In this document: in pieces, positions 1 through 7,828 of the stretch
Position numbering within the stretch: position 1 is the first letter of the stretch
How the letters are laid out: the number at the start of each line of letters is the position of its first letter
Source of the DNA: Bacillota bacterium
Lineage (GTDB): Bacteria; Bacillota; Clostridia; Peptostreptococcales; Anaerovoracaceae
DNA: 18,263 bases
Assembly (NCBI GenBank): GCA_017523605.1
Contig: JAFWVZ010000177.1
Span: forward strand, 1 to 18,263
Direction: 5' to 3'
Notes under the pieces: generated by a model
The model's input: only the letters and a program-made list of their open reading frames with translations
Database searches by the model: none
Told to the model about the DNA's origin: nothing
Program-made: the position numbers and the translations under genes

Positions 1-215
1 ATGATGACGTTAGTTATAGTGTGGATCATCCTGGAACCGGTGGCGACGGCGGAAATGTCCGCGTTGACACCGTACTGTCCGACTACCCACAGGTCCACCG
101 CTCCGTAGAGCGACTGAAGGATGAGCGCGCCGAGAACGGGCATGGCGAACTTGATAAGCGGCCCGAATAACGGGCCGCTTGTGAATGTATAAGCTTTGCT
201 GACTTTGCCTTCCAT
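1..215 (-). CDS. MATE family efflux transporter, N-terminal part (runs off the left edge)
   Basis: Only the first 71 codons are in the window. They read MEGKVSKAYTF, then a segment with GPLIKFAMPVLGALILQSLY and AVDLWVVGQYG. This is the usual start of a MATE (multi-antimicrobial extrusion) protein: a short cytoplasmic tail, a Pro-containing first helix, then a Y..VD..vvG motif leading into helix 2. MATE proteins are inner-membrane Na+ or H+ antiporters that export cationic drugs or metabolites; the substrate cannot be told here. The gene follows the membrane protein ending at 231 by 15 nt on the same strand and is in the same reading frame, separated by that gene's TAA and five codons. I see no convincing Shine-Dalgarno before the ATG at 215, so translation may be coupled to the upstream gene. 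Confidence 0.8.
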   Translation of the reverse strand, partial: MEGKVSKAYTFTSGPLFGPLIKFAMPVLGALILQSLYGAVDLWVVGQYGVNADISAVATGSRMIHTITNVI

Positions 216-230
216 CGGATGCAGACGATC

Positions 231-893
231 TTATCTCTCGAGCATCTTTACGGCTCTTCCGAGATACTTCAGGTAGGTCACCAGAGCCACTATGGAGAGC
301 ACTCCCGCTATGATAGCGAACACACCGGAGATCGCCTTAACGACTGCGCCGCTGGAGAATATGGTCTCGAGCAGCTTGATGACTATGACTATCGCGTAAA
401 TTGCAATTATTATCTTGAACAGCTTGGTGCCGCGCTCTGCCATTTCGTCGTTGCCGAGCTTTTTCGCGATGTTGATGATTCCGTCGATGCACAGATAGGT
501 GATGACGGGGGAGATGACGCTGCTGATGACCTCGAATACTCCGGAAAGAAGGGCATTCTTAGCGAAGACGGTCTGAAGCAGCGATACGACTATGCCTACG
601 ATGGCTATGATGAATCCCTGTCTGAAGCGGGTCTCATCCTTGCCGGCCGCGTTGAGGCCTACAAGCTGAAGAATGAATGCAACGATGGCAAGTATGCCGG
701 CGATGACGGCTATCAGACCGCCGCCTATGATCGCTGATCCGCCTGCGTTTACTGCGTTTTCTACAGAACTGGTAGACTTGACTGCGCCGAGTACCAGGCC
801 TCCGCCTACAGCGCCCAGAAGGGCTACGATGAGGCTGAGTATCTCCGCGGTGCGGAGCTTCTTGATTCCGTTAAGTGCGTTTGAAAATTCCAT
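231..893 (-). CDS. Six-helix integral membrane protein of unknown function
   Basis: A 220-residue hydrophobic protein whose family I do not recognise. The start at ATG 893 (MEFSNALNG) is preferred because a strong AAAGGAG lies five bases before it; an ATG four codons upstream overlaps that ribosome-binding site and is unlikely. Hydrophobic segments lie at about 17-39, 53-81, 92-113, 116-140, 158-178 and 186-208. They are Gly/Ala/Ile-rich and separated by short charged loops (AAGKDETRFR near 82-91, KKLGNDEMAERG near 144-155). There is no signal peptide distinct from the first helix and no catalytic motif. It is the first gene after a good minus-strand promoter and is followed 15 nt later by a MATE transporter, so the two are probably co-transcribed. 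A role beside the exporter is possible but unproven. Confidence 0.75.
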   Translation of the reverse strand: MEFSNALNGIKKLRTAEILSLIVALLGAVGGGLVLGAVKSTSSVENAVNAGGSAIIGGGLIAVIAGILAIVAFILQLVGLNAAGKDETRFRQGFIIAIVGIVVSLLQTVFAKNALLSGVFEVISSVISPVITYLCIDGIINIAKKLGNDEMAERGTKLFKIIIAIYAIVIVIKLLETIFSSGAVVKAISGVFAIIAGVLSIVALVTYLKYLGRAVKMLER

Positions 894-951
894 TTTTTCT
901 CCTTTCATGCCTTAATGATGCATGTATATTGGTTTATGAAAGCAGTTATCT

Positions 952-980
952 ATTCTAATGTTTTAAATAAAAAAAGTCAA
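952..980 (-). promoter_or_regulatory. Sigma-A promoter for the membrane protein-MATE operon
   Basis: Read on the minus strand, TTGACT (975-980) and TAGAAT (952-957) are separated by exactly 17 bases, with an A/T-rich spacer. The predicted start of transcription is near 945, leaving a leader of about 50 nt before the ATG at 893. Confidence 0.7.
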
Positions 981-1017
981 TTGCAGCGTGTAATTCCGGT
1001 CCGGTCACAAGTAAGAT

Positions 1018-1047
1018 ATGACGTCCGGCCTGCGTTTGTGGTAAAAT
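1018..1047 (+). promoter_or_regulatory. Probable promoter of the trmO-queH-priA operon
   Basis: ATGACG (1018-1023) and TAAAAT (1042-1047) are 18 bases apart. The predicted transcript start is about 1054, immediately at the trmO ATG (1055). No Shine-Dalgarno precedes that ATG, so a leaderless or near-leaderless mRNA would result. The -35 match is only four of six, so confidence is moderate. Confidence 0.4.
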
Positions 1048-1054
1048 CATATTT

Positions 1055-1735
1055 ATGGAGATAAATAAAATAGCAACTATACATACGGATCTGGACGGAA
1101 AGTTCGGCCTTCCCAGGCAGAGCGGTCTTGTGCCGCAGCTTACCGGCCGAATAGTATTCGAAAAGGAATTCCGCAGGGAGGAGGCGCTTCGCGGCCTGGA
1201 GAACTGGTCGCACATCTGGCTGATCTGGGGGTTCTCCATGAATCTTGACGCGGGTTGGACGCCTACGGTAAGACCTCCGAGGCTCGGCGGCAACAAAAGA
1301 GTAGGCGTGTTCGCAAGCAGATCGCCTTTCAGACCGAACGGGCTGGGCCTTTCTCTTGTAAAGCTTATAAAGGTAGATCTCGACTGCCCCGACGCTCCGG
1401 TCCTTGTGGTAGGCGGCGTGGATATGGCGGACGGGACGCCGGTATACGATATAAAACCGTACAATCCGGAGTTCGAATCCGTGCCGGATGCGAGGCGGGG
1501 ATTTCTTGAAAACACCGAATGGAGCAGCCTTGCAGTATGCGATCCTAAAGGGCTTCTGGACACTGTAGATCCGGACAAGAGGGCGGCTCTGGAGGAGCTT
1601 CTTAAGTTGGATCCAAGGCCTCATTATCAGGACGACCCTGAGCGCGTCTACGGATTTTCCTACGCAGGCATGGAAATACGCTTCCGGGTAGCGGAAAAGG
1701 CTTTGATAGTTGAGGAAATAATTGATAAACTATAA
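1055..1735 (+). CDS. trmO: tRNA (N6-threonylcarbamoyladenosine(37)-N6)-methyltransferase TrmO
   Basis: A 226-residue member of the TrmO/TsaA/YaeB family. These SAM-dependent enzymes methylate t6A37 to m6t6A beside the anticodon of ANN-decoding tRNAs, tuning codon-anticodon pairing in the cytoplasm. Visible family signatures are HIWLIWGF (53-60), RPPRLGGNKRVGVFASRSPF (73-92) running into RPNGLGLS (93-100), and DGTPVYDIKPY (126-136). The N-terminal beta-barrel carries these motifs, and the C-terminal part (about 150-226) matches the usual small extra domain, so length is normal. It is the first gene of a long plus-strand run and is followed by queH after three bases (TGT). There is no Shine-Dalgarno and a -10-like box ends seven bases before the ATG. 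Confidence 0.92.
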   Translation: MEINKIATIHTDLDGKFGLPRQSGLVPQLTGRIVFEKEFRREEALRGLENWSHIWLIWGFSMNLDAGWTPTVRPPRLGGNKRVGVFASRSPFRPNGLGLSLVKLIKVDLDCPDAPVLVVGGVDMADGTPVYDIKPYNPEFESVPDARRGFLENTEWSSLAVCDPKGLLDTVDPDKRAALEELLKLDPRPHYQDDPERVYGFSYAGMEIRFRVAEKALIVEEIIDKL

Positions 1736-1738
1736 TGT

Positions 1739-2389
1739 ATGGGTAAAAAGAAACTGCTCTTACATTCCTGCTGCGGTCCTTGTTCCACGGCAGTCATAGA
1801 AAGACTTCTTGAGGACGGCGGATATTCCGTGTCCGTGTTTTACTGCAACCCGAACATTACGGATCCGGAGGAATATGCTCACAGAAAGTCTGAGCAGATA
1901 AGGTTCCTGGCGGAGATCAACAAGCAGGGGGTTGAAGTTCCTTTCATAGATGCGGACTACGATCCGGAGAGCTTCCTTGCGGCTGTAAAAGGTCTGGAAG
2001 AGGAGCCTGAGGGCGGAGCGCGCTGCTCTGTTTGCTTTGAACTGCGGCTCCGCAGGGCCGCGCAGTACGCTGCGGAGCATGGATTCGACTGCTTCGATAC
2101 CACGCTTACGGTAAGCCCTTACAAGAACTACGATGTAATATCATCGATAGGACGCAGAATCTCGGAAGAGACCGGGGTGGAATATCTTTCCGGCAATTAC
2201 AAGAAGAAGGACGGATACAGGCGTTCCGTGGAGCTTAGCAGAAAGTACGGGCTCTACCGCCAGCACTTCTGCGGCTGTGCTTTTTCGCTCAGGGATGCGC
2301 AAAGGAAAGCTGCGGGATCTGACGGGACAGGAATTCCGGAAGAACAGAATTCACCGGCAGCATCCGCCGCGCCGGAGGTACAGGCATGA
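1739..2389 (+). CDS. queH: Epoxyqueuosine reductase QueH
   Basis: A 216-residue QueH (formerly DUF208) protein, the cobalamin-independent enzyme that reduces epoxyqueuosine to queuosine at the wobble position (34) of tRNAs for Asn, Asp, His and Tyr. Characteristic motifs are HSCCGPCS (9-16), FYCNPNI (34-40), EGGARCSVCF (91-100), FDTTLTVSPYKN (119-130), GYRRSVELSRKYGLYRQ (159-175) and FCGC (177-180). The paired cysteines C11/C12, C96/C99 and C178/C180 are those expected to bind the iron-sulfur and iron centre. After about residue 185 there is a low-complexity Ala/Ser/Pro/Glu tail of roughly 30 residues. The start has no Shine-Dalgarno and lies three bases after the trmO stop, which suggests translational coupling. 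Its stop overlaps the priA start (ATGA). Confidence 0.93.
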   Translation: MGKKKLLLHSCCGPCSTAVIERLLEDGGYSVSVFYCNPNITDPEEYAHRKSEQIRFLAEINKQGVEVPFIDADYDPESFLAAVKGLEEEPEGGARCSVCFELRLRRAAQYAAEHGFDCFDTTLTVSPYKNYDVISSIGRRISEETGVEYLSGNYKKKDGYRRSVELSRKYGLYRQHFCGCAFSLRDAQRKAAGSDGTGIPEEQNSPAASAAPEVQA

Positions 2390-4389
2390 AGTACGCCGGT
2401 GTGGTGGTCGACAACAACACGAACGCGACAGACGCGATCTATACATACAAGACGGATCTGGAAGACATACGCATAGGGCAGAAAGTGATGGTGCCTTTCT
2501 CCATGCACGACCGCAGGGCGGAAGGGTATGTGGTGTCCCTGTCGGACGAAGCTCCGGAAGGCGTAAAACGTTTCAAGAGCATAGAGTCCGTGGTACCGGA
2601 CGTGCAGCTTTCGGAGGAGGCTGTGGGCACAGCTCTTTGGATGCGCGACCGTTTCCTGTGCAGGTACATAGAGGCGCTCAAATGCTTCCTGCCGGTGTCG
2701 GATGTTAAGAGAAAGACCAAGGATCCTTTCGAGGACATAGAACCGGAAGTACCGTCCGTTAAGGAGCTTACTGAGGAACAGACCGCGGCTCTGGCAAGGA
2801 TAGGGTCGGCGCTCGCGGAGCGCAGGAACAGGATATTCCTTCTGCACGGAGTTACAGGATCCGGCAAGACCGAAGTCTACATGCAGGCCATGAAGAGCGT
2901 CATAGAAGACGGCAGGCAGGGCATAGTGCTTGTACCGGAGATATCGCTTACGCCCCAGCTGGTGGGACGGTTCATGGGGCGCTTCGGCAAAGAAAGCATA
3001 GCGGTGCTCCACAGCAGACTGACTCCCGCGCAGAGGGGCGCGCAGTACAAAAGGATAGAGAGCGGCGAGGTAAAACTGGTGATAGGCGCCAGATCGGCCG
3101 TATTCGCGCCGCTTAAGGACATAGGGCTGATAATAATGGACGAGGAGCACGAGACCTCCTACAAGTCCGACATGAGCCCCAAATACGACACTCTGGAGGT
3201 AGCCGAAAGGCGTGCCTTAACGCACGGAGCCGTTATAGTTCTGGGAAGCGCCACGCCCTCCGTGGTGGACTACAGCAGGAGCGAGAGCGGCGTCTTCGAA
3301 AGAATAGAACTTACGGAACGCTACAACAAGAACCCGCTTCCAACCGTGGAGATAGTGGATATGTCGGCCGAGATAAGGGCAGGCAACAGGAGCCTGTTCT
3401 CGCAAAGGCTGCTGGACCAGATACAGCGCTGCCTTAAGGAGAAAAAGCAGATAATACTGTTCCTTAACCGCAGAGGATACGCTTCGTTCGTGTCATGCAG
3501 GGAGTGCGGTCATACCATGCGTTGTCCGGAATGCGGAATAAGCTACACTTACCACAGGCAGGAGGGGGCTCTGATGTGCCACTACTGCGGCCGCAGGATA
3601 CCCATGCCCAAGGTCTGCCCGGAATGCGGCAGCAAGCTCATAGGCGGTTTCGGAGCGGGGACCGAGCAGGTGGAGCTTAAGGTAAAGGACCTGTTCCCGG
3701 AAGCTGCCGTGGAGCGCCTGGACCTTGATACTGCCAAGAAAAAAGGCAGCATGGAGAGCGTCCTTAAGCGCTTCGGCAAGGGCAAGGTGGACATACTCAT
3801 AGGCACCCAGCTGGTTGCAAAAGGACTGGATTTCGCTAACGTAGGGCTTGTCGGAGTCATCTCCGCGGACGTATCGCTCAACATCCCGGACTTCAGAAGT
3901 TCGGAAAGGACTTTCCAGCTTATAACTCAGGTGGCGGGTCGCTCGGGAAGAGGAAACGAGCCCGGACTGGTTATAGTCCAGACCTACGACCCGGAGAACC
4001 CTGCGCTGCTGCTGGCTTCGGCGCACGACTACAAAGGCTTCTTCGAAATGGAGGCTGCTGTGCGAAAGACCGCAGGTTATCCCCCGTATTCGGACATTTA
4101 CCAGATAGTGGTGTCCGATGAGGACGAGGAACTTGCATACGCTTCCGCGGGGCGCTGCGCCGCATGGCTTAGGAAGAAGCTTCCGCAGGGGACAGCAGTG
4201 CTCGGACCGGCGCCCGGAGTTCTTGTTAAGGCATCCGGACAGTACAGGTTCCAGATACTTATAAAATCGCCGTACGGAAGCAGAAGGAACACCAGCGCGG
4301 CGATAAGGAAACTAAAGGAGATCTACACGGAGCAGAAGGGCGTTGCCAGACTGCTTACGGTCGATATAAACCCGTATTCGTTCGTGTAG
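2386..4389 (+). CDS. priA: Primosomal protein N' (replication restart helicase PriA)
   Basis: A 667-residue PriA, a superfamily-2 3'-5' DNA helicase that recognises stalled or repaired forks and reloads the replicative helicase. The N-terminal 3'-DNA-binding domain occupies about 1-105. The helicase core shows Walker A GVTGSGKTEVY (155-165), DEEH (252-255) and GSATPS (287-292). The zinc-binding insertion has eight cysteines as four CxxC pairs (C371/374, C380/383, C398/401, C411/414). Next come GTQLVAKGLDF and QVAGRSGRG of motifs V and VI, and a C-terminal domain. It is shorter than the 730 or more residues common in the family: Walker A sits about 70 residues earlier than in E. coli PriA, so the winged-helix domain seems to be missing. 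The start at 2386 overlaps the queH stop and has GGAGG upstream. Confidence 0.95.
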   Translation: MKYAGVVVDNNTNATDAIYTYKTDLEDIRIGQKVMVPFSMHDRRAEGYVVSLSDEAPEGVKRFKSIESVVPDVQLSEEAVGTALWMRDRFLCRYIEALKCFLPVSDVKRKTKDPFEDIEPEVPSVKELTEEQTAALARIGSALAERRNRIFLLHGVTGSGKTEVYMQAMKSVIEDGRQGIVLVPEISLTPQLVGRFMGRFGKESIAVLHSRLTPAQRGAQYKRIESGEVKLVIGARSAVFAPLKDIGLIIMDEEHETSYKSDMSPKYDTLEVAERRALTHGAVIVLGSATPSVVDYSRSESGVFERIELTERYNKNPLPTVEIVDMSAEIRAGNRSLFSQRLLDQIQRCLKEKKQIILFLNRRGYASFVSCRECGHTMRCPECGISYTYHRQEGALMCHYCGRRIPMPKVCPECGSKLIGGFGAGTEQVELKVKDLFPEAAVERLDLDTAKKKGSMESVLKRFGKGKVDILIGTQLVAKGLDFANVGLVGVISADVSLNIPDFRSSERTFQLITQVAGRSGRGNEPGLVIVQTYDPENPALLLASAHDYKGFFEMEAAVRKTAGYPPYSDIYQIVVSDEDEELAYASAGRCAAWLRKKLPQGTAVLGPAPGVLVKASGQYRFQILIKSPYGSRRNTSAAIRKLKEIYTEQKGVARLLTVDINPYSFV

Positions 4390-4416
4390 CGGACGGTAAG
4401 GTGATCAGGAGGAGAC

Positions 4417-4893
4417 ATGGCACTCAGAAAGATTCTAACTGAAGAAGACGAGACTTTAAGAAAGGTCTGCAGACCTGTGACCGAGGTCACGGACAGGATA
4501 AGGAGCATACTGGACGACATGGCGGATACCATGCGCGACGCCGGCGGAGTTGGGCTGGCTGCGCCTCAGGTAGGCATACTGCGCCGCATGTTCGTGGTGC
4601 AGATCGATCCGGAAGGACCTCTGTACGAGCTTATCAATCCGCAGATAATGGAGACGGACGGCGAGCAGTGCGGCGAGGAGGGCTGCCTTTCCGTGCCGGG
4701 ATACGTAGGAACGGTCACGAGACCTAACTATGTGAAAATTAAAGGACTTGACAGAAACGGTAATTCTGTAGAATATGAGGGAACAGAACTGCTTGCAAGG
4801 GCTTTCCTTCACGAGAACGATCACCTGGACGGCATACTCTATACGCAGAAAGCGACCGACATACACTACGCCGATCAGGACGAGGAGCAGTAA
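4417..4893 (+). CDS. def: Peptide deformylase
   Basis: A 158-residue type-1-length peptide deformylase, the metalloenzyme that removes the formyl group from the N-terminal methionine of nascent proteins. All three family motifs are intact: GVGLAAPQ (44-51), EGCLS (88-92, C90 as metal ligand) and HENDH (132-136, H132 and H136 as metal ligands, E133 catalytic). The C-terminal tail is short and acidic. A strong AGGAGGAG lies before the ATG. Its TAA shares one base with the ATG of fmt, so the enzyme that adds the formyl group and the one that removes it are co-translated. Confidence 0.96.
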   Translation: MALRKILTEEDETLRKVCRPVTEVTDRIRSILDDMADTMRDAGGVGLAAPQVGILRRMFVVQIDPEGPLYELINPQIMETDGEQCGEEGCLSVPGYVGTVTRPNYVKIKGLDRNGNSVEYEGTELLARAFLHENDHLDGILYTQKATDIHYADQDEEQ

Positions 4894-5825
4894 TGAAGAT
4901 AGTCTACATGGGCACGCCGGATTTTGCGGTGGCCCCGCTTAAAGCGCTTTGCGCGGCAGGTCACGAAGTTGCTCTTGCCGTAACTAAGCCGGACCGCGCA
5001 AAGGACCGCGGAAAGAAGATGCAGTCCTGTCCGGTAAAGCTTGCGGCGCTGGAACTGGGCATCCCGGTGGATTCCCCGGAAAAGATAAAAGGAAACGAGG
5101 AGTTTCTGGAGGAGCTTAAGAGCATAGCTCCGGATCTTATAGTCGTAGCGGCCTACGGAAAGATACTGCCGAAGGCCGTCCTTGAGCTGCCTAAGTACGG
5201 CTGCGTAAACGTGCACGCGTCGCTTCTCCCTGCGTACAGGGGATCCGCGCCCATACACAGGGCTGTGATCGACGGCTGCGAAAAGACAGGCGTTACCATA
5301 ATGATGATGGAGGAGGGTCTGGACAGTGGAGACATGCTGGCCAGTGCTTCCGTTGAAATAGGAGAAAAGACTACTGCTCAGCTCCACGAGGAGCTTTCGG
5401 AACTTGGAGCGGAGCTTTTGGTAAAGACCATTCCCGGACTGGAAGACGGCAGCGCGGTAAGGACTCCTCAGGACGACAGCCTTGCCACCTACGCTCCCAT
5501 GGTCTTTAAGGAAGAGGGAGTAATAGACTTTTCCAAGCCTGCGAGGCAGATCTGCTGCCTGGTAAGAGGCTTCAACTCCTGGCCAACGGCGTCCACGATG
5601 CTGGACGGTCAGGTGATGAAGGTCCACGAAGCAAGACCTGGCAAGGACGTCCCTACGGGAAAAGCACCGGGTACAGTCATCTCTGCCGGAAAGAAGGGCA
5701 TAGAGGCCGCCTGCGCGGACGGTACGGTCCTTCTTACCAACATACAGATGCCCGGAAAAAAAGCCATGGACGCCGCGGCGTTTCTTCTGGGACATAAAAT
5801 TGAAATCGGTACTGTTTTAGGATAA
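4893..5825 (+). CDS. fmt: Methionyl-tRNA formyltransferase
   Basis: A 310-residue enzyme that transfers a formyl group from 10-formyl-tetrahydrofolate to Met-tRNAfMet, making the initiator tRNA. The N-terminal domain begins MKIVYMGTPDFAV and contains HASLLPAYRGSAPIH (108-122). The catalytic residues N106, H108 and D144 (in GLDSGDML) fall at the positions known for E. coli Fmt. The C-terminal tRNA-binding domain (about 205-310) includes VRGFNSWPTA. Length is normal. The start overlaps the def stop by one base with GAGGAG upstream; its stop lies five bases before rsmB. Confidence 0.96.
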   Translation: MKIVYMGTPDFAVAPLKALCAAGHEVALAVTKPDRAKDRGKKMQSCPVKLAALELGIPVDSPEKIKGNEEFLEELKSIAPDLIVVAAYGKILPKAVLELPKYGCVNVHASLLPAYRGSAPIHRAVIDGCEKTGVTIMMMEEGLDSGDMLASASVEIGEKTTAQLHEELSELGAELLVKTIPGLEDGSAVRTPQDDSLATYAPMVFKEEGVIDFSKPARQICCLVRGFNSWPTASTMLDGQVMKVHEARPGKDVPTGKAPGTVISAGKKGIEAACADGTVLLTNIQMPGKKAMDAAAFLLGHKIEIGTVLG

Positions 5826-5830
5826 AATAT

Positions 5831-7108
5831 ATGGATGGGAACAGGCGTCTGGCGTTTTTGATCTTAAAAGAAATATCGGAAAAAGGCACCTGGTCCAACC
5901 TTGCGGTAAAGGACAGGCTCCGCAAAGAGGAGCATTCCAACGCGCCTTTCATAAGGGAACTTGTTTACGGAGTCTTAAGAAACCAGTTCCTTCTGGACCA
6001 TAACATAGACCGCTTCGTTAAGTCCCGGCCGGGTCTTAACGAGCGAATCCTTCTGCGCATGGGCTTTTATCAGCTTGCGCTCATGGACGGAGTTGCGGAT
6101 CACGCGGCAGTAAACGAGACGGTAGCTTTGGCCGCTTCGCTTGCCAAGGGCCGTCAGGGCTTCATAAACGCGGTCCTTCGGAACTTCCAGAGGGACGGAA
6201 AAAGGCTTATTTACGAAGATCTTCGCACGCGGTATTCCTGCGCGGAATGGATAACAGATATCCTGACCGGCGCATACGGCCCGGAAAAAGCGGAAGAGAT
6301 ACTTAAAAGCAGCTGCAAGGCTCCGCCGTTTACTGTAAGGGTAAACAGGCTCAGGATAAGCAGAGAGAAGCTTACGGAAAGATTCGTAAAGCTCGGAGCT
6401 TCCGCAGAGCCGGACCCGCTGTCGGATCTTTGCCTTAACGTAAAGGGCAGTGTATTGGGAAGCGCGGAATATAAGGACGGACTGTTCTCCGTCCAGGGTT
6501 CGGCTTCGGCAAGCGCCGTGGAGATGCTTGCGCCTAAGCCCGGCGAGAGCCTTCTGGATCTTTGCGCGGCGCCCGGAGGAAAGACCTGCGCCGCCGCGGA
6601 ACTTATGGAGGACTGCGGAGAGATACTTGCAACGGACGTGTACCCCCACCGCGTAAAGCTGATTGGAAACGAAGCTTTGAGACTGGGTCACGGGATCATC
6701 CGTACAGTAGTATCGGACGCTTCGGTGTTCGACCCGTCTCTGGAAGAAAAATGGGACAATGTTATCGCCGACGTGCCTTGCAGCGCGCTGGGGACCATAG
6801 CCAAGGATCCGGAGATAAAGCTCCGCGAGCTTACAAAGGATCAGGCGGCGGAATACATACGAGGGCTTACGGAAAAACAGGCGGTCATACTGGAGAACGC
6901 CTGCAGGTACGTAAAGAAGGGCGGCAAGGTGATGTACAGCACCTGCACCGCAGACCCCGCGGAGAACGAAGAGATCATAAGTGCCTTTCTTAAGGCGCAT
7001 GCCGGATATTCGGCGGAAGAGACCCGTCTTCTGCTCCCGGACGATAAAGGGCAGGAAGGCTTCTTTACCTGCATCATAAGGAGAAACGATGATCAGCATA
7101 GGTTTTAA
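5831..7108 (+). CDS. rsmB: 16S rRNA (cytosine(967)-C(5))-methyltransferase RsmB
   Basis: A 425-residue protein of the RsmB/Sun family, which makes m5C967 in 16S rRNA. The N-terminal NusB-like RNA-binding domain covers about 1-135 (FIRELVYGVLRNQ at 40-52, NAVLRNFQRDG at 113-123). The SAM-dependent methyltransferase domain follows, with DLCAAPGGK (243-251) as the cofactor loop, DVPCSALG (314-321) with C317 and YSTC (369-372) with the nucleophile C372. The PCSG motif has Ala in place of Gly (PCSA), a small variation. The start has only a weak AGGAT upstream, and a TAAAAT overlaps the fmt stop two bases before the ATG. The 3' end overlaps stp by 20 bases. In many Clostridia rlmN sits between rsmB and stp; it is not here. 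Confidence 0.94.
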   Translation: MDGNRRLAFLILKEISEKGTWSNLAVKDRLRKEEHSNAPFIRELVYGVLRNQFLLDHNIDRFVKSRPGLNERILLRMGFYQLALMDGVADHAAVNETVALAASLAKGRQGFINAVLRNFQRDGKRLIYEDLRTRYSCAEWITDILTGAYGPEKAEEILKSSCKAPPFTVRVNRLRISREKLTERFVKLGASAEPDPLSDLCLNVKGSVLGSAEYKDGLFSVQGSASASAVEMLAPKPGESLLDLCAAPGGKTCAAAELMEDCGEILATDVYPHRVKLIGNEALRLGHGIIRTVVSDASVFDPSLEEKWDNVIADVPCSALGTIAKDPEIKLRELTKDQAAEYIRGLTEKQAVILENACRYVKKGGKVMYSTCTADPAENEEIISAFLKAHAGYSAEETRLLLPDDKGQEGFFTCIIRRNDDQHRF

Positions 7109-7820
7109 GACCGACAAAGGAATCACCAGGCAGGACAACGAAGATTCGGTGTTCGTGCTTCCCGACAGGAACCTCTACATGATAGCCGACGGAGTTGGCG
7201 GGCAGAGCAGCGGAGAGCTTGCGAGCCGCACAGCAGTAGGATACATGGCGCAGTTTGCTGCGCTACATCCCGTAGGCGACGTCCGAGAAGGCATGCCTCT
7301 TAAGCAGTACTTCATGTCTCTTCTGTCCGGAGCCAACGAACTGATATTCGGAAAGGCCAGCGGAGAACCCCTTAACGCAGGCATGGCCACTACGGCTCTC
7401 ATCTGCTACTTAAGGAACGACAACGCTTACGTAGTAAACGTGGGCGACAGCAGGGCGTATCTTATACGCGACGGTCTTATAATGCAGGTCACCAGGGATC
7501 ATACCCTGATACAGGACATGCTGGACAGCGGAGAGATAACCGCGGAAGAAGCAAAGTCCCACCCGGAAAAGCACGTAATTACAAGGGCAGTGGGCGGAGA
7601 GCCTACGGTGGACCCGGACTTCTTCTCTTTCAGAACATATCCCGGGGATACGATAATACTTTGCACGGACGGCCTCTACGGAATGGTGGAGGAAGAGGAG
7701 ATAGCAAGAGTTGCAAGCGCGTCCAAGACCATGCACGGACTTGCGAGATCTCTTGTGGACATGGCTAATGCCGGCGGCGGTGAAGACAACATCACCGTGG
7801 TATGCATGCGCATACAGTAA
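7089..7820 (+). CDS. stp: PP2C-family Ser/Thr protein phosphatase (Stp/PrpC)
   Basis: A 243-residue soluble PPM phosphatase that reverses phosphorylation by the PASTA kinase encoded next to it. The metal-dependent motifs are complete: RQDNED (14-19), ADGVGG (33-38, D34 as metal ligand), VGDSRAYL (118-125), TRDHTL (135-140), CTDGLYGMV (192-200, D194) and GGEDNITVV (230-238, D233). Two divalent metals are expected at the active site. The start at 7089 lies inside the end of rsmB and has AAGGAGA at good spacing. The stop codon forms part of the ribosome-binding site of prkC, so phosphatase and kinase are produced together. Confidence 0.94.
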   Translation: MISIGFKTDKGITRQDNEDSVFVLPDRNLYMIADGVGGQSSGELASRTAVGYMAQFAALHPVGDVREGMPLKQYFMSLLSGANELIFGKASGEPLNAGMATTALICYLRNDNAYVVNVGDSRAYLIRDGLIMQVTRDHTLIQDMLDSGEITAEEAKSHPEKHVITRAVGGEPTVDPDFFSFRTYPGDTIILCTDGLYGMVEEEEIARVASASKTMHGLARSLVDMANAGGGEDNITVVCMRIQ

Positions 7821-7828
7821 GGAGCGAC

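Noticed and set aside
1731..1736. TATAAT as an internal promoter for queH
   Set aside because: The predicted transcript start would fall inside the queH coding sequence and the -35 spacing is poor (15 or 22 bases).
5975..7138. A 387-codon open frame on the minus strand
   Set aside because: It is the shadow of rsmB, which has complete methyltransferase motifs.
7802..7828. ATG at 7802 as the start of prkC
   Set aside because: It lies within stp without a binding site, whereas GTG 7829 has TAAGGAG at ideal spacing and matches the family N-terminus.
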